Shown here in pieces: positions 11,301 to 26,000 of a DNA stretch of 64,000 bases. The stretch spans positions 48,942,744 to 49,006,743 of the forward strand of contig NC_044279.2 in NCBI RefSeq assembly GCF_004027225.2, written 5' to 3'. The translations under genes and the position numbers were made by a program. Origin of the DNA: Strigops habroptila. Its lineage: Eukaryota; Chordata; Aves; Psittaciformes; Psittacidae. Position 1 is the first letter of the stretch. Each line of letters starts with the position of its first letter. The notes under the pieces were generated by a model, which was not told the origin of the DNA, did not search any database, and saw nothing but the letters and a program-made list of their open reading frames with translations.

Positions 11301-13480
11301 GACTTTTTTTCCCCAAAGATCACATCAGGAATATAGAAATGAAAATCCAGGAGCTGGATCTTATGTACGAAGAATAGATAAATAAATCAGACTAAGCTGG
11401 AATGCAACTGTTCTAAAAACTTACGGGTTTAACAGGAGTTAACAGAGTTTGCACCTGGCAGTAGATCACACTGATGAAAGCCTCCATGATGGACAGGGCT
11501 GGAGAAGTCACCCTGTTATTATGGGTTGGTCATGGCTGCTCGGATTGGAATGAACATGGATTATACTACCTTCACACCTCTATCTAGTGCATGATAGAAG
11601 CAGGCAGTAGAGGAAGAAAGCCCTTTGCTCAGTCCCCTGCTGAAGTCTGAAAACACACTATTGTATTGTAGGTGAGGAAAACACACAAATTTTCATTACC
11701 CTTTCACTTATGATCTGGAAGATGTTGTTACAACAGGTAGCAACAAACACTAGGCCACAACTGCACACTGCCAAGCCTGGTGCTGCCATATCATGCTTCT
11801 TTCGTAGGCAGACGCGAAGAGGAAAAGAAGTGGAGAAACACCTATTAAGATGGTGCCAAAGTAAAGTTTAGCAATAACCATGTCCACCCAGAAGCTGAAA
11901 ATACCTTTGTCTTTAAAGACAAAACAATAACACCACTTGTAGTCCGTACTACCCACAATAGTGTTCCCAGACAAAAGCACTACTATAAAGTGCACTCACC
12001 TGTGGTTGAATTGTTGTAGGGAATTTTGACTTGAGACCCACAGATGGGAGTCTCTATGTGGGAGATTAGACAGACATACTGCCCCAGCAGAGCAGGACTC
12101 TAGTGAAAACCATGCCTGCCACTAATTTTTTCTAGCTCTGACAGCAAGAAAACAGGATTATCTGGCAGCATGAACTGCCAATTCACCATATGTGATAAAT
12201 GGGCTTTTAAAACAAAATATTTCCCCAAAACTAGTAATATAAGACATTTCTAAAATAAAGAATGGGAGTTTTCATCACAATCTGATAGCTTGACCCAGAA
12301 CCTGTTAACACCAGGTACCCCCTTCTCCTACCAGAGCCTTCCTTGAGAGAATCACTGTTTGTTCAGGTGATGCTGTAGCAGAAGCCTGATTAGGTTTTGG
12401 GAGTGAATGAAAGGAACTGCCTAAATTTCTAACCTGAAATATAGAAAAATTCTGTTCAGTGAGTTTTCCAGCAGAAATTATCACTTCTTCAGAGGAGTAG
12501 CAAGAAGAGATGAACGGCTCATTAGGTTCTTCACACAAGCCTGTAAACTCTTTACATACAAGGAAATTACACTATTTTATTTCAAAAAAAGCCAGGATTT
12601 TATTGTGTTTATCAAAAATTGAGTGTCACAACATTCATAGGAAGAATATAAACTCACTTTTGAGCCTCATTCACCTAGCAGTTAATTTTTTGAATCATTT
12701 TTATTTAAACTACATACATGGGTTAAAGTTGAATGGAAGAACTCAGGATGCCTTGAATTAATAGAATCCAACAAACCTCTTAATGTCTTAACTTATGTTA
12801 GAGCTCTCAGCATGAAAAGATTGATCTCCTGGTAAAGCACATAACTTCATCTGCTTGAAAGCTTATACCGACCAAAACTCAGAACAGAAATAAATCGATA
12901 GGCTCTCCACTCCCACTCTAAGTGGGAGTAATTAACCCTAAATTGTTAAATAACTAACCCATAGTTATTAAACCCAAGCCTTGTGCCACAACCTATATTT
13001 GGTCTCTTCCTCCTCTGAAACACCACTTTTTCAAAATGATTTTTACTCCATGATATGGGGTTATCTCTATGTTCAACAGACGCTTACTGATCATCCCCAG
13101 GAAAAGCAGCTCTTGCCAAACTCACTTCAAAAAACAATCTACAGATGGCAGCATTCACAACAGCTTCACCTAAACCATCCACTTGAACTGCAGTGCTGTA
13201 ACAATTATAAGGAAAATGGCACCTCTGACTGTTTTTAAACTTATCTCTAAGTTGTGATAGTAGCATAAGGGGAATTGCCCAGAACTGCTTAAAAACGCAA
13301 CTATGACAAAGTTCAAACAGGGGAAGGAAAGACTTGGGCTTTAGACCCTCCTATACAGTGGGTTGAAATCCATTTGCATCTTCACAGCCCTCTTGGACCT
13401 GTAATAAAAATTTCTCCCTCAACACAGAAGAGCAAACAAAACAAAACCATTATTTGAAAACTTTTCATACATATCAATAC
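11301..13480. other. Intergenic DNA between LTA4H 3' end and HAL 5' end
   Basis: About 2.2 kb separate the predicted LTA4H cleavage site from the HAL promoter region. I see no coding exon, RNA gene or full-length repeat. The short open frames here match nothing I recognise. Any additional HAL promoter elements or a non-coding HAL exon would lie here. Confidence 0.6.
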
Positions 13481-13484
13481 ACAG

Positions 13485-13884
13485 ACAAGTAGACAATGAA
13501 AAGATTTATTTTTTAGTCTTCAAGCACATTGCTATGAAAAAGAAAGCTGTGCACAAAGAGCCATACCACTCACCAATTAGTCTTCCATGTTTTTAAATTC
13601 CATGACTGATAAATGACTACATCTCAGAACAGCTTTCCTGTGTGTTCTAAAAATTGCTTATAACAAAACCATTCTCCCAGATACAGAGATTTAGCAATTT
13701 TGCTGTTTTACTTGGAAATGCAAAACAGGAAATACTGAACTTGATTTGGGAAGTTCATTTTAAGCTAAATTAGTACCAAAGCAGCAGAGCATTTCATGGT
13801 GTAATCAAGCACATGTATCAACAGGTTGTGGAATCAGTCTCTTCTTCCAGCAGCAAGAAAATGTCAAAGAAATCAGTAAATTTG
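13485..13884 (-). other. LTA4H 3'UTR with poly(A) signal
   Basis: A canonical AATAAA on the minus strand lies at 13510-13505 (TTTATT on plus), 375 bp after the stop codon. It is the first such hexamer downstream of the stop. Cleavage is expected 10-30 nt further, near 13480-13495. The exact cleavage site is inferred. Confidence 0.7.
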
Positions 13885-14005
13885 TCACTGATCCTGCTTC
13901 AAGTCTTTGCCCACAAGCATTGAAGTGACTGGGTGCATAGAGGCTCTATGCTCCAGAAATGTCTTGACAGCCAGATCTCGACACTTGTCAAAACTGTAAA
14001 GGTCC
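13885..14005 (-). CDS. LTA4H: LTA4H exon 19, C-terminus and stop
   Basis: This exon encodes (R)[19 protein letters not shown], then [20 protein letters not shown], then TGA at 13887-13885. It is the end of the C-terminal helical repeat domain. Acceptor CTTTTACAG before 14005. The last residues KQDQ differ from KVD in human and add one residue. Confidence 0.95.
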
Positions 14006-17000
14006 CTGTAAAAGGAAGAGGAAAAAGGAAAGAAAATAGGCCCCATTACAAGAATCCAGGGAAATAGTACACAGGGGATTTTCTCAAGGTTTTACTTTTC
14101 CTTTGAAAGCTTCACATCAAGGCGCATACTGGGACGCTAAGCCGTCTTCTACTAAAAAAAGTCAGGAAGTGGAAAGTGACTCCAAAGATAAGCTTGTTCA
14201 CAGTATACAGAAAATTCTGTACTGTATCACTTTGAAGCATAATACACATGCACAATGTCAAGTATTATACATTCCACTATACTAAAAATACCAACAGCAT
14301 GAGCTTCTACAATTTGAAGACTGCTTTTACCTGAACAAGGGTCGAGTAAACTTCATCCTGCCCTGATCTGTTGCCATTTGCAGAGCCAGAGGAATAGCTT
14401 CTTCCCACTTGGACTTGATGCAGAGCCTCAGCCATCTGAGAAAGAAAAAAATTTAAAAACCTTACACTTTCCAGAATTTTAATTTGCAGTGCTTATCTTA
14501 AGATTCTGTTCCCACAAACACTGTGGGCAGTGCTGTGTCATCATGGGAATGAGATTCTAGCCAAGTTCAACATAAAACATTCAGTGTCTGACTGGCATGT
14601 TACAGAAGCAGGCTTTTCTACAAAATAAGAAAAAATTCCTTCAGAATTTCTCCAAAATGGTCTGATTATTTCCTGCAGCTATTTCTTCCATATTACAGTG
14701 GTGTCCAGTTGCATCGTTCAGAATTAGAGCTGAATTATATAGCACTTGTCATATTTGACCAAGTGATTAAAAAAAACCTAACAAAAACCCCAAACAAAAT
14801 GTCACCAGCAACCGACATGTGCTTGTTTTGTTTTAAAACTATTAAGAAATTGTTCTTGTTACAAGAAGTAGAAGCTATACTGTATATTTCAAACACATAG
14901 GGTTTTTTTTATAAGAAACAAAGAACTCTAAGTCTGTTAAGGCAGAAGTCATGCAATAGTCTAAGACAGCTAAGGCAGAATAATCGTGACTATTGCAAAT
15001 GTATCCAAGTATGTGAGAGTAACAAAACACAAAATTCTTCAAGATACTGTAAAGATTACTTATGTCCTCAACAATAGCTTTTTTTAATGTGATGTGTGAA
15101 CACAATGTGTAAATACAAGAAGAGATTAGGATGGCAGAAGACTCAAGCCATTTAGCTAGGAGCATTTCCTACCTGATTAGAAACTTCCTTTGATATGTAC
15201 TTTTTTTTTTTGATGTGACACAAGATTTGTGAAAGTGAGCATTGAAATGTGACAAAAAAGTTTCAAGTTGTGTTGAAAAAAAAACAACCCCCACACCACT
15301 GGTGTATCAGCAGAAGAACTAAGTAGGTAAGGCCAGAAGACCCAGACCTCACTGAATATTGGAAAGATCTTTCAGGCATCTCTGATTCACAGAGAGGCTC
15401 CCTGTTGTATTACCCAATACCATCCCCAAAATAAGTAGTTAGGTTCCTTTGCTAACATGACAGATGAAAATAAAGCACAGCTAATCCACTGCTCACTTCC
15501 AGTTCTTCTACTACACTGTATTCACCCAACAGAATACCACTCTGGTAAGCATGTTCGCATATGCACTTACAAAAAAAACCTATAACAACAAAACACTCCC
15601 CAAAAACCTGCATCAGTTCTGTAAAACAGTATATCTCAGACCATTAATGAAGCAGGACACTTTGTTTAATGAAAGCATTTAAGATCAGAAAAATGCCCAT
15701 ACTAGAACAAACCTGAATCTTATCTCAGAATTTTTTATAGCATTGAAGTCATACACTTGCTGCATTCGCTGGACATGTGACACTGGAAGAGGAGACTGAA
15801 AAAGGAAATTGCATAGTCAGAATAAGCCAGAAGCACACTTCAAGCCACATACTTAAAAAATAAACAGGTTCATCCAAGAAGATTGATATTACAAAGGAAT
15901 TAAAAGCTTACCATAACAAGTATTTGTATTTGTTCCTTTCACCTTCTCATTGTATTAGGGAAGGGCAAAGAATAAACCTCAGCAAATTCTCACATCCAGT
16001 AATACCGAAACATTCAAACCACAATATTCTGTTGTACTTATAGCTTATTTGCTCTAACATCAAACACAGACAAATTCAAGCACCTTATAGTTTTGTTTTT
16101 ACCTTTCAATCCAAAATACTCTGTATGTTGCTTGTTAGCTGAAGAGCCAGACATAATCAGGGAGGCACAGCTGAAGGTTTTAATAACTATGTATGGGGAG
16201 AGCGGATGATTTTAGCAAAACTTAAAGGAAAATGGACAATTTAATTCCAAAGCATACTTGGACTCTGTGTCTGCTTTTGTGATACCAGAATAAAGCAATC
16301 TCAGGTGTGCATTTACCTCCAGAAGCAACAGTGCCAGGAACTCAATCAACTGATGAGATGACATTTCCTTCAGGTCTGCTGAGCTGAATGAACCCAAATC
16401 ACTCTCTTTTGCCTAAAAGAGAATGGTTACTTAAATTTTTAATATGTATTTCAAAGTGCAATCAGGTGTAATTTTTTGTTTGGACTATTGAGCCATTCCA
16501 CATTTTTTATGATATTGATTTGTATTTTTGCAGGATGTTACAAGAAGGAAAAAGGAGAGACTTAAGCTACTATCTGATGTTTGGTATTCTTCATTTCAAT
16601 TCTTACTTGTTTTCTCTCCACTATCCTTCTGTTACAGTTAAGTGAAAAACCAAATACTTTTAATAGAAAAAGTAAGATTGAGAAGAAGAAAGTTAAGGAT
16701 AACATACAAGTTCAGCAAAAAGCCAAAGAGCTAGCTAACAAAAGGACGGTATGCTGAATATTAATTTTATGAGTTTTATGGTTAAAATTATGAGAAGATT
16801 GTATGGTATTGGTTACTTATTATGATTTACGTATTTCAGTTTTTGATGAGAAATGCATATTAGCTCCAGTATAACATAGGGGAATTGTTGCTAATTGAAT
16901 AAAAGCAGTAATGTAAGGATACCTTGGCATTTGTTTTTAAATAAAACCATAATATCAGGGTTTCAAAAAAAAAATATTTTCAGTTTGATTACTACATACA

Positions 17001-20000
17001 ATAACAAAAAGCTGGCTGTGTGCCCCTTTAAAATATGTACTGCACTTCACGTACGGAAGTCATAGCAAGTGCACAGATTCTATGATGAAAGGCTAGCCTA
17101 CGAAATGCAAAAACCCCTGACAGTTATACCATCACCATAAATACATTCTCTCACAGCAAATGATAGATCTCAGAAGAGAACGGCCCACTTTGTATAAAGA
17201 GAGCTAGCTTTTCAAGACACAGACACCTTAGCGTTCTTTAGTCACTCACTTTGATCCATCTTTGGCTCAAGGCAACACAAGCATTTGCTAGTGTCATGTC
17301 GTACCTGTCAAATATTAAAAACAAAGGATCACACTTCAGAAACATAAAAAGCTCCTGTATTGTTTTTACAAGAATGCTTAGAAATTATTTTCAAATGGCT
17401 CCATATTTGTTTGTTGTAGGCTCCAACTCAATACTGCAAGACAATTTACAAAGCATCCATCATAATGAAACACATTTCAGTTTTAGTTAGAAGCACTTTG
17501 TGCATAGGTAACACTTGATCCCATGCACTCCTAAAATAATCAGTACTTCTGAGCATATATTGTAGCTTATAGCTGTAAAAAGAATATTGTCGGAACAAAC
17601 TGTCGGAAAAAAAGAATCTTTCCTGGAAACTTTCAAAACAAAATTAATTTCCACCAGACTGAAAAATTAAAAATATTAACAGCAACATTTTTTTCTCCTG
17701 TAAACACCTATATCAATTTCCACATACTACTAGACAAGTTTGTGGGAAGACTTTTACTCTGTTTACAAACTGCTTTATGATTGTTTGGAAAATCATGTGC
17801 AATCTGGAGAAGGAAAACATGAACTACAAAAGAATGCAGCTTACACAGGCATCACTGGTGGCATTCCTGGAGCATGAAACCATGAGTTCCAATCAACTTT
17901 ATCAAGAATGTCTACCTACAAAGTGACACAAATTCTTACTCAGTTTGAAATGTTATCTTTAGATAAAAGCATACCCTATGAAAACCAGTATCAATTTTGG
18001 TTTTGTTTTGTTGTTTGTTTTTTTTTAAACATCCCTCCAATTACTCTGGAGAATCCTACACTTCAAAACAAAATATTCCCTTCTAGGAAAAAAAACAAAA
18101 CAAAACCAACAACAAAAACAAAACACCTCCCCCCTCCCCATCTCCAAAAAAAACCCCAACAAACAAAACAAAACCAACCAGCCAACCAAAAAAAACAAAC
18201 ACCAAAAAATCCAACCTCAAAACAACATCAGAATGCAAAGCCATCTCCATAAGATGCCAGACTACATCATATTAAGGTCCTAAGATAAAGAAAACTAGGG
18301 AACTGGCCCTTAAAGAAGGTAATTCTTGAGCTATGCCAGTTTCACGTAACTAAAAGGCTTCAAGCAATTAGTTTTAAATACTACCCAACCTTATTGTTGA
18401 AGTAGGAGTATAAGAACTTCTTCCAGTCCTCCGTTACTACGCTCTTATAAGCGAACTGCTGAACGTAAGCCTTCAAGAAGCCAATGAAGACATCTAACAG
18501 TTACCAAAAAAAACTGTTTCAGTTTTTGAAATTAAAATGGGAAACAATAGTATACAAAGTCTGACTAACACTTACCTGGTCCTCCAAGAAGTTGTTCAAG
18601 GTAAAAAAGTAAAGCAAAGCCTTTCTCGTATGGAACAGATGAATAGGCAACATCAGGACCTATTTCATTCAGATTAGGGATGAGGTTAGTTACAGGATTT
18701 TTATCTCCAAGAGTATTTATCTGTGACAAAGACACAAGAAAATATATTAATCTAGGAAAATTAGCACTCCTGCAAATCACTACTAATCCTATTTATAAAG
18801 GTACAGTCCACCCAAAACTAAGATGACCTCCTTTCAAAGCATTCTTTCTCATTCTTTTTCTTGAACTTCTGAATCTGTTCAAAACACAGTTTACTGAACT
18901 TCTTTCTCATCTTATTTTATTAGTCTGACCACACATTAAAGACATTAAGATAAATCACCCTGTGCTCGAGCTGTCTCAAAGCAGTTAATTATTGTCACGT
19001 CTGCCAATCACGAGCACCTAGTAAACTATCTACAGTTATCCCTTCATTAACAAACTATTTAAACTCCTTGATTTAAATGGGTGCTATAAAGAATCAAATA
19101 CAACAAGGAAATATTCATAGCACATCAGGTAAAACTATATCACAAAACTGAATGAGAGGGCTGGAAATATCACAGGCTGGAAATCTGAAAACTAAGTTTA
19201 ACTATGCTACCTAAACACAAAACTAAAACAGCCCTCCTCGACATTTACAGATTAGGAATATGCTCAATTATAACACAGTACAGAGGGAAAATTTGCATGA
19301 GGCATTGGAAATTCTGATGATCATGCTCGCAGATAATTTTGACGAGCTTTCAGCTTTAGCTGCTTACCAGTATGCCAACAAGTATTACTGCAATTTAGCC
19401 ATACTCAGAACAACTAAGAAAGTCTGCAAAGAACAGCTTAAAACAGTTTAAAAAGCTTTGTCTAATCTGAGTATAGTAAGTTACTACCTTGGGAAGAGAT
19501 CATGTACCTTAGAATCACAGATACTCATCCTCTAAGTAAGAAAGTGTTAGGAAAGCTGAATATACAAGTCTTTGTGGGAAACACATAAAATCAGCTTTGT
19601 TTTATTTAGGTGTATGCTAAAACATATCTTTAAAAAATACGTACCGTATTCTGCAGTTCCCTCCATCCTCCTAGGGCTTGAAAGTGCCTGAACTGCTCAC
19701 CAAACAACCGACCACCAATCCTACGTTCCAGGTATACAGTATGTCCCTCATTCAGCCTGGAAAGACATTGATAAAGTCAGCACTATTAGAATGGAAAAAT
19801 GAATTTAGTTGGTTTCTTTATAGATTAATTTTAAAATATGATTTGCATTGCACTGAACATCACACCTACCAAAAATGCTCCCATGTTTTGTTTGTTACCA
19901 AGTTTCCCGTCCAGCTGTGAGAGATTTCATGAGCAATAACCTAAAACACAGAAAACAGTGACAGATCTACCATTTAGACTCCTCTGGAAAATTAACATCA

Positions 20001-23000
20001 AATCCCAACAGAAAGACAAAAGGGATCTCCTTTACTGCATTACATTCCCAAAGCCAGTTAGCATTCACAGCTCTATAAGCTTATCCATACGAATCTTATT
20101 TAGAGGACTAACACTATCCTACTGAACCTTCTCCAGAAACGATTTTGAATGCCCAGTCTTCAAGTCATAGAGCCACACTGATCAATAACTCCTCTGGTAG
20201 CACAGTGCAGGTACTTGTTTGTGAAATCACACTTCAGAATACTGGATCCAGGGAAAGTGACAGACTAGTGCTACCTTCCCACTTAAGCAACTTCTGCAGT
20301 GCTGGGATGTTCTAAAATACCAAACGAGAAGACAACGGTCACCCCTAGAAGGACAATGATGCATGATACATTAAAAAGCATCCATGTCAGATATTTCAGT
20401 ATTCTTGGGATAAGACAATCATATTCTCTTTTTTTTTTTCAGCAGTGTATCAGTCTAGTAGAAAGACATATGAGATAAAACAGCATTCAGAGTATTCAGC
20501 TTTCCAGAAAAATTAGAATTTACTCAAATCATACTCATGATTTCCACTTTAAAAGAAAAGTGTACACAATGTTCTAGTGCACAGACATAGAGAGGAAAAA
20601 GTTCCTACAAACAATTTCAATGAGATCAATTCAGTTGTGGTTTTTAAATGTATCTATACATAGGAGAGGAAAAGAGCTATTGAGCAGCCAACTTCAGTCA
20701 GCCCCCTATGCATACAGGCACCCATGTTATTTTCACCTGTTCGTTATACAAAATAGACACATCTACAGTTTTCTACAGCTTACTTAGAACTAAAACTCAC
20801 TTTGTAAGACTTCCTGAGTTACTGCCTTAACTTTTAACTCTCACAATGAAAAAGAGACCAAGTTTTCAGGTATTTGTTACAAAGGAAGTTAAGATGCAAC
20901 TTCAAGTCATGTTCTACTTGAAGAAACTTATTTTGCACTTACATTTGATAGAGATCGATCACCGGCCTAAAAAACAAACAAACAAACAAAAAGACAGTCA
21001 GTTCAAGTAGACCTCAAATTATAATTATACCACTTAAAGCATTTCCATGTATGATCCCTAACTCCTGAGGGGCAGGAACCTTTACAGTTCCTTCTAGAGG
21101 AAAGACTATTCTGATTGTGGATTAATATCTATCACTTGATGGATAAGCAAGCCCTAAGAAAAAGCTGACTTTTGTCAGTGTTACACTTACCAACAGTGTT
21201 GGAGTTACAAAAGTAAGACAAGGATTCTCCATACCACCATACGGAAAAGAAGGTGGCAAGACTAACAAATCATACTGTCCCCATACATAGGGTCCTGCTA
21301 ACTCTTCTGCTGTTTTCAGCATAGCTTCAGCCTGAAAAAAGAATTCACATTAGTTTCTAACATCACTTCTGGCTACAAACACTCAATAAGTAATAAGCTA
21401 TGGATTCTGTACTTCATTCTCTTCCACTTTAGCATGTCCCACATGCAAAATGAGCACAAGACTGTACCAATATTTATTTTCAGTAGTGGTTTTGGGTGGT
21501 GATAGAACAGCAGCATTTTTAGGGGTGGGAAGAAGAGAAAGGAGAGCTACAGATGAACAAAACACTGACCTACAGTCTGTTCCTTTTCCAATACTACAAG
21601 AAAGAGTTAATTTGCAAAACATTTTTTTGTTAATTACCCACCTCAGCAAATTCATAGGCCGATTTATCCACTAGCTCCTTTTCAGCCCACACCAGTGTCC
21701 TTGGGCCAATCTTTCTGTTGAAAGAAAAATTCCACTAAGACACTATGAACTAGAAATAATTCTATGGAAAGCTAACACAGGGGCAAAAGTGAATCAAGAT
21801 ACATGCAGTTTGATACAAATAGATCGGTTCATTGAACTTCTAAGATCTTTCAAAACTAGAAACAGGACCAAGAAACAAAAAAGATAACTCCAAAGATTTA
21901 TTATGATTACCAATATTTATACCTTGTGCAAATTCACTCACCTGCTTTCTAAAGCTCCAACCACTAAAGCAATCAAGTAGCAAGGTATAGGAACCTAGCG
22001 GAGTACATGGGAAAAAAAGAAATTTCTTTGTAATGTGAGCTATGAACACCACTGATTCAAAGAAAAACAAAGGTGTGTAAATAAGAAGTGTGCACATTTC
22101 CTCCACAGTTTCCTGCCTTATGTTATAATAAAGGCATTGTTTTTTCCTCCCCAAATGATACTCCTTTATCTACAAGTACTTGTTTCACAGATGTTTCATG
22201 CCAGGGCCACAAAGTTGTAAGCATAATTTCCGTTTGAAAAAAATCTGCATAAAAAAATGCCACTGCTTTCATCACTGTCCAAAAGAAAGTCAGTTTTTCA
22301 TATTCATTCCAGCTCTGCTAAATTTTATGGAAGAAGGAGTTAAGAGATACTGCTCAGATAAAGGGCAGTTGTATCACACAGAAAGATGCGGAAGAGCTTT
22401 AATGCACTGAGGCAAACAAGAATATTTATGGATACAAAAGATTCAGCAAAATCAAAAACTATATATTTGATATCCCTGCTTGAAATTAAAATAAATGCTA
22501 GATATTTGTTATTTTAATGGAAAAAAAACCCAAACCCAAAGCTATAGTTTCTTTATAGAGAAATGCTTGCTTGTGCTGCTCTGAAAACAAAAGGGGATAA
22601 TATAACCATCCCCATAAAAGTTCCATTTATCTGACTAAACAATGCTGAATAAGTAATACCATATATGTCAATATAACCCTACATTTTGATGCCCAATTAC
22701 TTCAAATCTCAATGGCTGTTGAGTTGTAAATTCATTTTTACAGAGGCTGCTCTTCACTACACCTCCTACCAGGCTGGACATGCAGGACTAAATAAAAAAA
22801 GTAGCTTTAGGTGAGCTCAGCACACACAGATATCAATGAGTTTTATGCATTTCCCTTCTTTGTCTAAGGAAATGCCTTTTCTAACAAATCAGTCTCATGA
22901 TTTTGTACGTTAGACAATGTGTATGTCTTTTTTAATGCATTTCTCTTTTTTGATTTATATATTTGGTGTTTAATGCATTTTACTTTTTCTTTTTTTTGTT

Positions 23001-26000
23001 TAATGAAACACATGCTTTTCTAACAAATCAATCTAATGGTTTTCTACATTAGGAAGTGTAATTTCAATTTGACTAAATGTTATTCTTTGTACAGATCCAC
23101 CAAACTTATCAACAGTGTATTTCTAGACAACATACGGCCCTGGATAACTTTTAATATAGACGCTTTATGCACTAGACAGAGTAGCAAATATTCTGGCTCT
23201 GCGGAGAAAGCAGAACTGCATGAGTTAGGAATAAGACCGTAGGCATCTGTTTACTAGCCCGGAGCACTTACGTTCTGACTGAAACGGTATATCTTCCGAC
23301 TGCTGTCCTCTGGGTCAGGCATCTCTCCATCACGACTAGCACTCATAAGAGCCACCAGCTCTTTAGGAACTGATATCTGAAATGTTACCCAACTATGAGG
23401 AATTCAATTGCCACAAGGGACCATGCAATATACTAGAAACAGTGGCAGCAAAAAGAGTTGCCCAGATTTGTTGTTAAGTCCTCTTCATCAAGTAGAATGT
23501 AAGGCATATAGAAAATACTGTCTTAAAGGCTGGCAATATTTAATTAACCAGAAGGATTACCTCTGACAGAAGTTAAAAATTTCACTTTCTTCAGACTACT
23601 GAACTGTAGTATCACATAGCACATCTCACTTTTTGCTTCCTTAAGACAATCAGACTGTTTACACCAGGACTATAAAGATTTCCTAACTATGTACTCTATG
23701 TAAACGGAACATACTATATAAGGCATATATTTAAAGTCTTTTTACTTTGTAGCACTCTTTGTTGTCTTACTATCAGCTTTTCCTGATTTAAGAACATAAT
23801 TATTTCCTACTACAGGACTTATTTTTTATTTTGGAAAGAAAGATACATGTGAACGAAAAATGAGATGATATATCTAAAAGAAAATGGTAAGGCTACAGAA
23901 GTGCCACAGGGAAGATAAGTAGGTTTTGGCTCTTACATTAAGCTAGAAGTCAATATTCTCCGGTTTTAATTTTTTTGTAGCTGCTGGAATGAGGCCTAAA
24001 ATAGTAATTCACCCATTGTAGTGGTTGTCTTTAGTTAGACACATGACAGGTTCATTTACCTCTGCATAGTAGGTTAGTTTCACAGCAGGTGTGTCTTGGC
24101 ATGGAAAGATGGCCCTGCAGTGGATAGCCTGGAGAGGAAAAAAAAAAAGCTAAAACACAACAATTTCTCTGATGAAGAGGACTAGAAATAAATCAAACCA
24201 ATATACTGCATTGGAAATAGAGAGAATTCGTTAGCTACAAACCAATACTTCCTACCACTTATAGCTTATAGTAGTTTTCATAGTCAAGGCTTTTCTGAAA
24301 GAAATAACAGTAGGTAAGACTGATCAATAGCCACATATATTGATCGCATAGGACTGTGCACACTTCAACAATAATACTGGAGAGGGTAAAGCAGCTCTGG
24401 AATTCTTAAATTCCAAACATATAATAAAATCTCAGCAATGTCTTGACTTATTAAGTGTTTTCATTTAGGACCTTTGACACATGCAATTAGAAGTTATGGG
24501 TTACTGTACTTTCCCCTACCAGCCCTCCTATACAACTCATTGCAAACCCGAGGGAATTACAGTGGTATGTAAATAAAAAGTGTTAAAATAAAAACAAAAA
24601 TAAATAATTATCCACTCAACCTGACACTGGCTGAAAAGAAATGGGTGTTTCTTTCCAGAAGTCTGCTCTGGAGTAAACCATTGGAGAGCTGAAGACTTTG
24701 GGGAGCTTTCGAAAGAGATTTCGACAATAGCTTCTTGTCCCCTGTGTAATAAAGAATACAATCAGACTGTTTTGACACAACTCCTGACCACTACTGAAAT
24801 TCCTCTACAAAGACTTCTGGAAAACACGTCTGAAGCATTGTCTCAAAAGCACTAAAAATAAGATCAAGTAGCATTCTAAAAACAACTTTTCCCTTTCAAT
24901 TACGATAGTAAAGATTAGCTGGTTTATTTTAATTTTAATGTCTCAAGACACTTCTGGTTTTTATTAACCAGAAACTTTTCCTCTCCTCTCTTTAAGGAGA
25001 ACATGGACTTTTTCTTTAAACCATTTGCACCAGCTACATACATATATTTTTGACACAACTAACATTCTACATGTAAATATGAGAAAACCTACTGCAATAA
25101 TGAACAAAAAAGTGTATAAAGCCCGTGTAAGAATATATATGCCTTAATAATGTAGGATTTGTGCATTCTGTAAATTAAAAAGTTTAGATTTTGCAGCCAA
25201 TGTCATGTTCTGTAAGTAGAACCCTTAAATAGAAAAACATACTGAAAAACAGTAATTCCTGAAACCCCCTATTAACAGTAGGGTTAAGAAAAATAAAATG
25301 TTCAAGTTTTTTTCAGGGTTTTGGAACTGGTGTAAAGTTGAAACTAAGTTCTGTGCAAGACAAGTACCAGCTTGCTAAGAAGAGAACACACACAAACCTG
25401 AAACATTCATACTCTTATTTTTTAAGGACGTATCATAGCCGTCACTGCCACCAAAAGCACTGCAGATGTACTGGCTTCTGTTATCGGTAAGTTCCAGGTT
25501 AGGCATGCAACTCTCTGGAATTAACAATCCAGCCACAAATCAGAACACACTTCAGCTAACCAGAGGAGCTGGACAATAGATAAGCTGACTGGGTATATAT
25601 ATCTGGTTTATAACCAGCATTCCAAAGTACATCTTTGACAAGAAAAGAGAAAATAATTTGTATTACCATAAGGCACACTGCTTACTGAACACTCAAACTT
25701 TCAGTTTTAACTCCTACCCTTTTCACTGTTTCATTGATATTTACATGGGTGCTACATCTCACACAAGACTATAAATTCTTACTATCACAACTCATAAATC
25801 CCTCTTTGTAGCTTTTTTCCCTTACAAGGAAATCTATCAATAAAATTAAAAAAAAAGAAGGTTGAAAGTCACACAAAAGCAGCAGGCCATGTTGCTGCTG
25901 CGGACTGTTTCTTCACAAACTTTACTCGGCCAGTTTCACATCAGATCATAAGCATTTCCCCAGAAGGGACTGGCACTGTATAACATCCCTTTCTCTTCCA

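Noticed and set aside
17908-18252. 114-codon plus-strand frame rich in Lys, Thr, Pro and Asn.
   Set aside because: Translation of the A/C-rich low-complexity tract.
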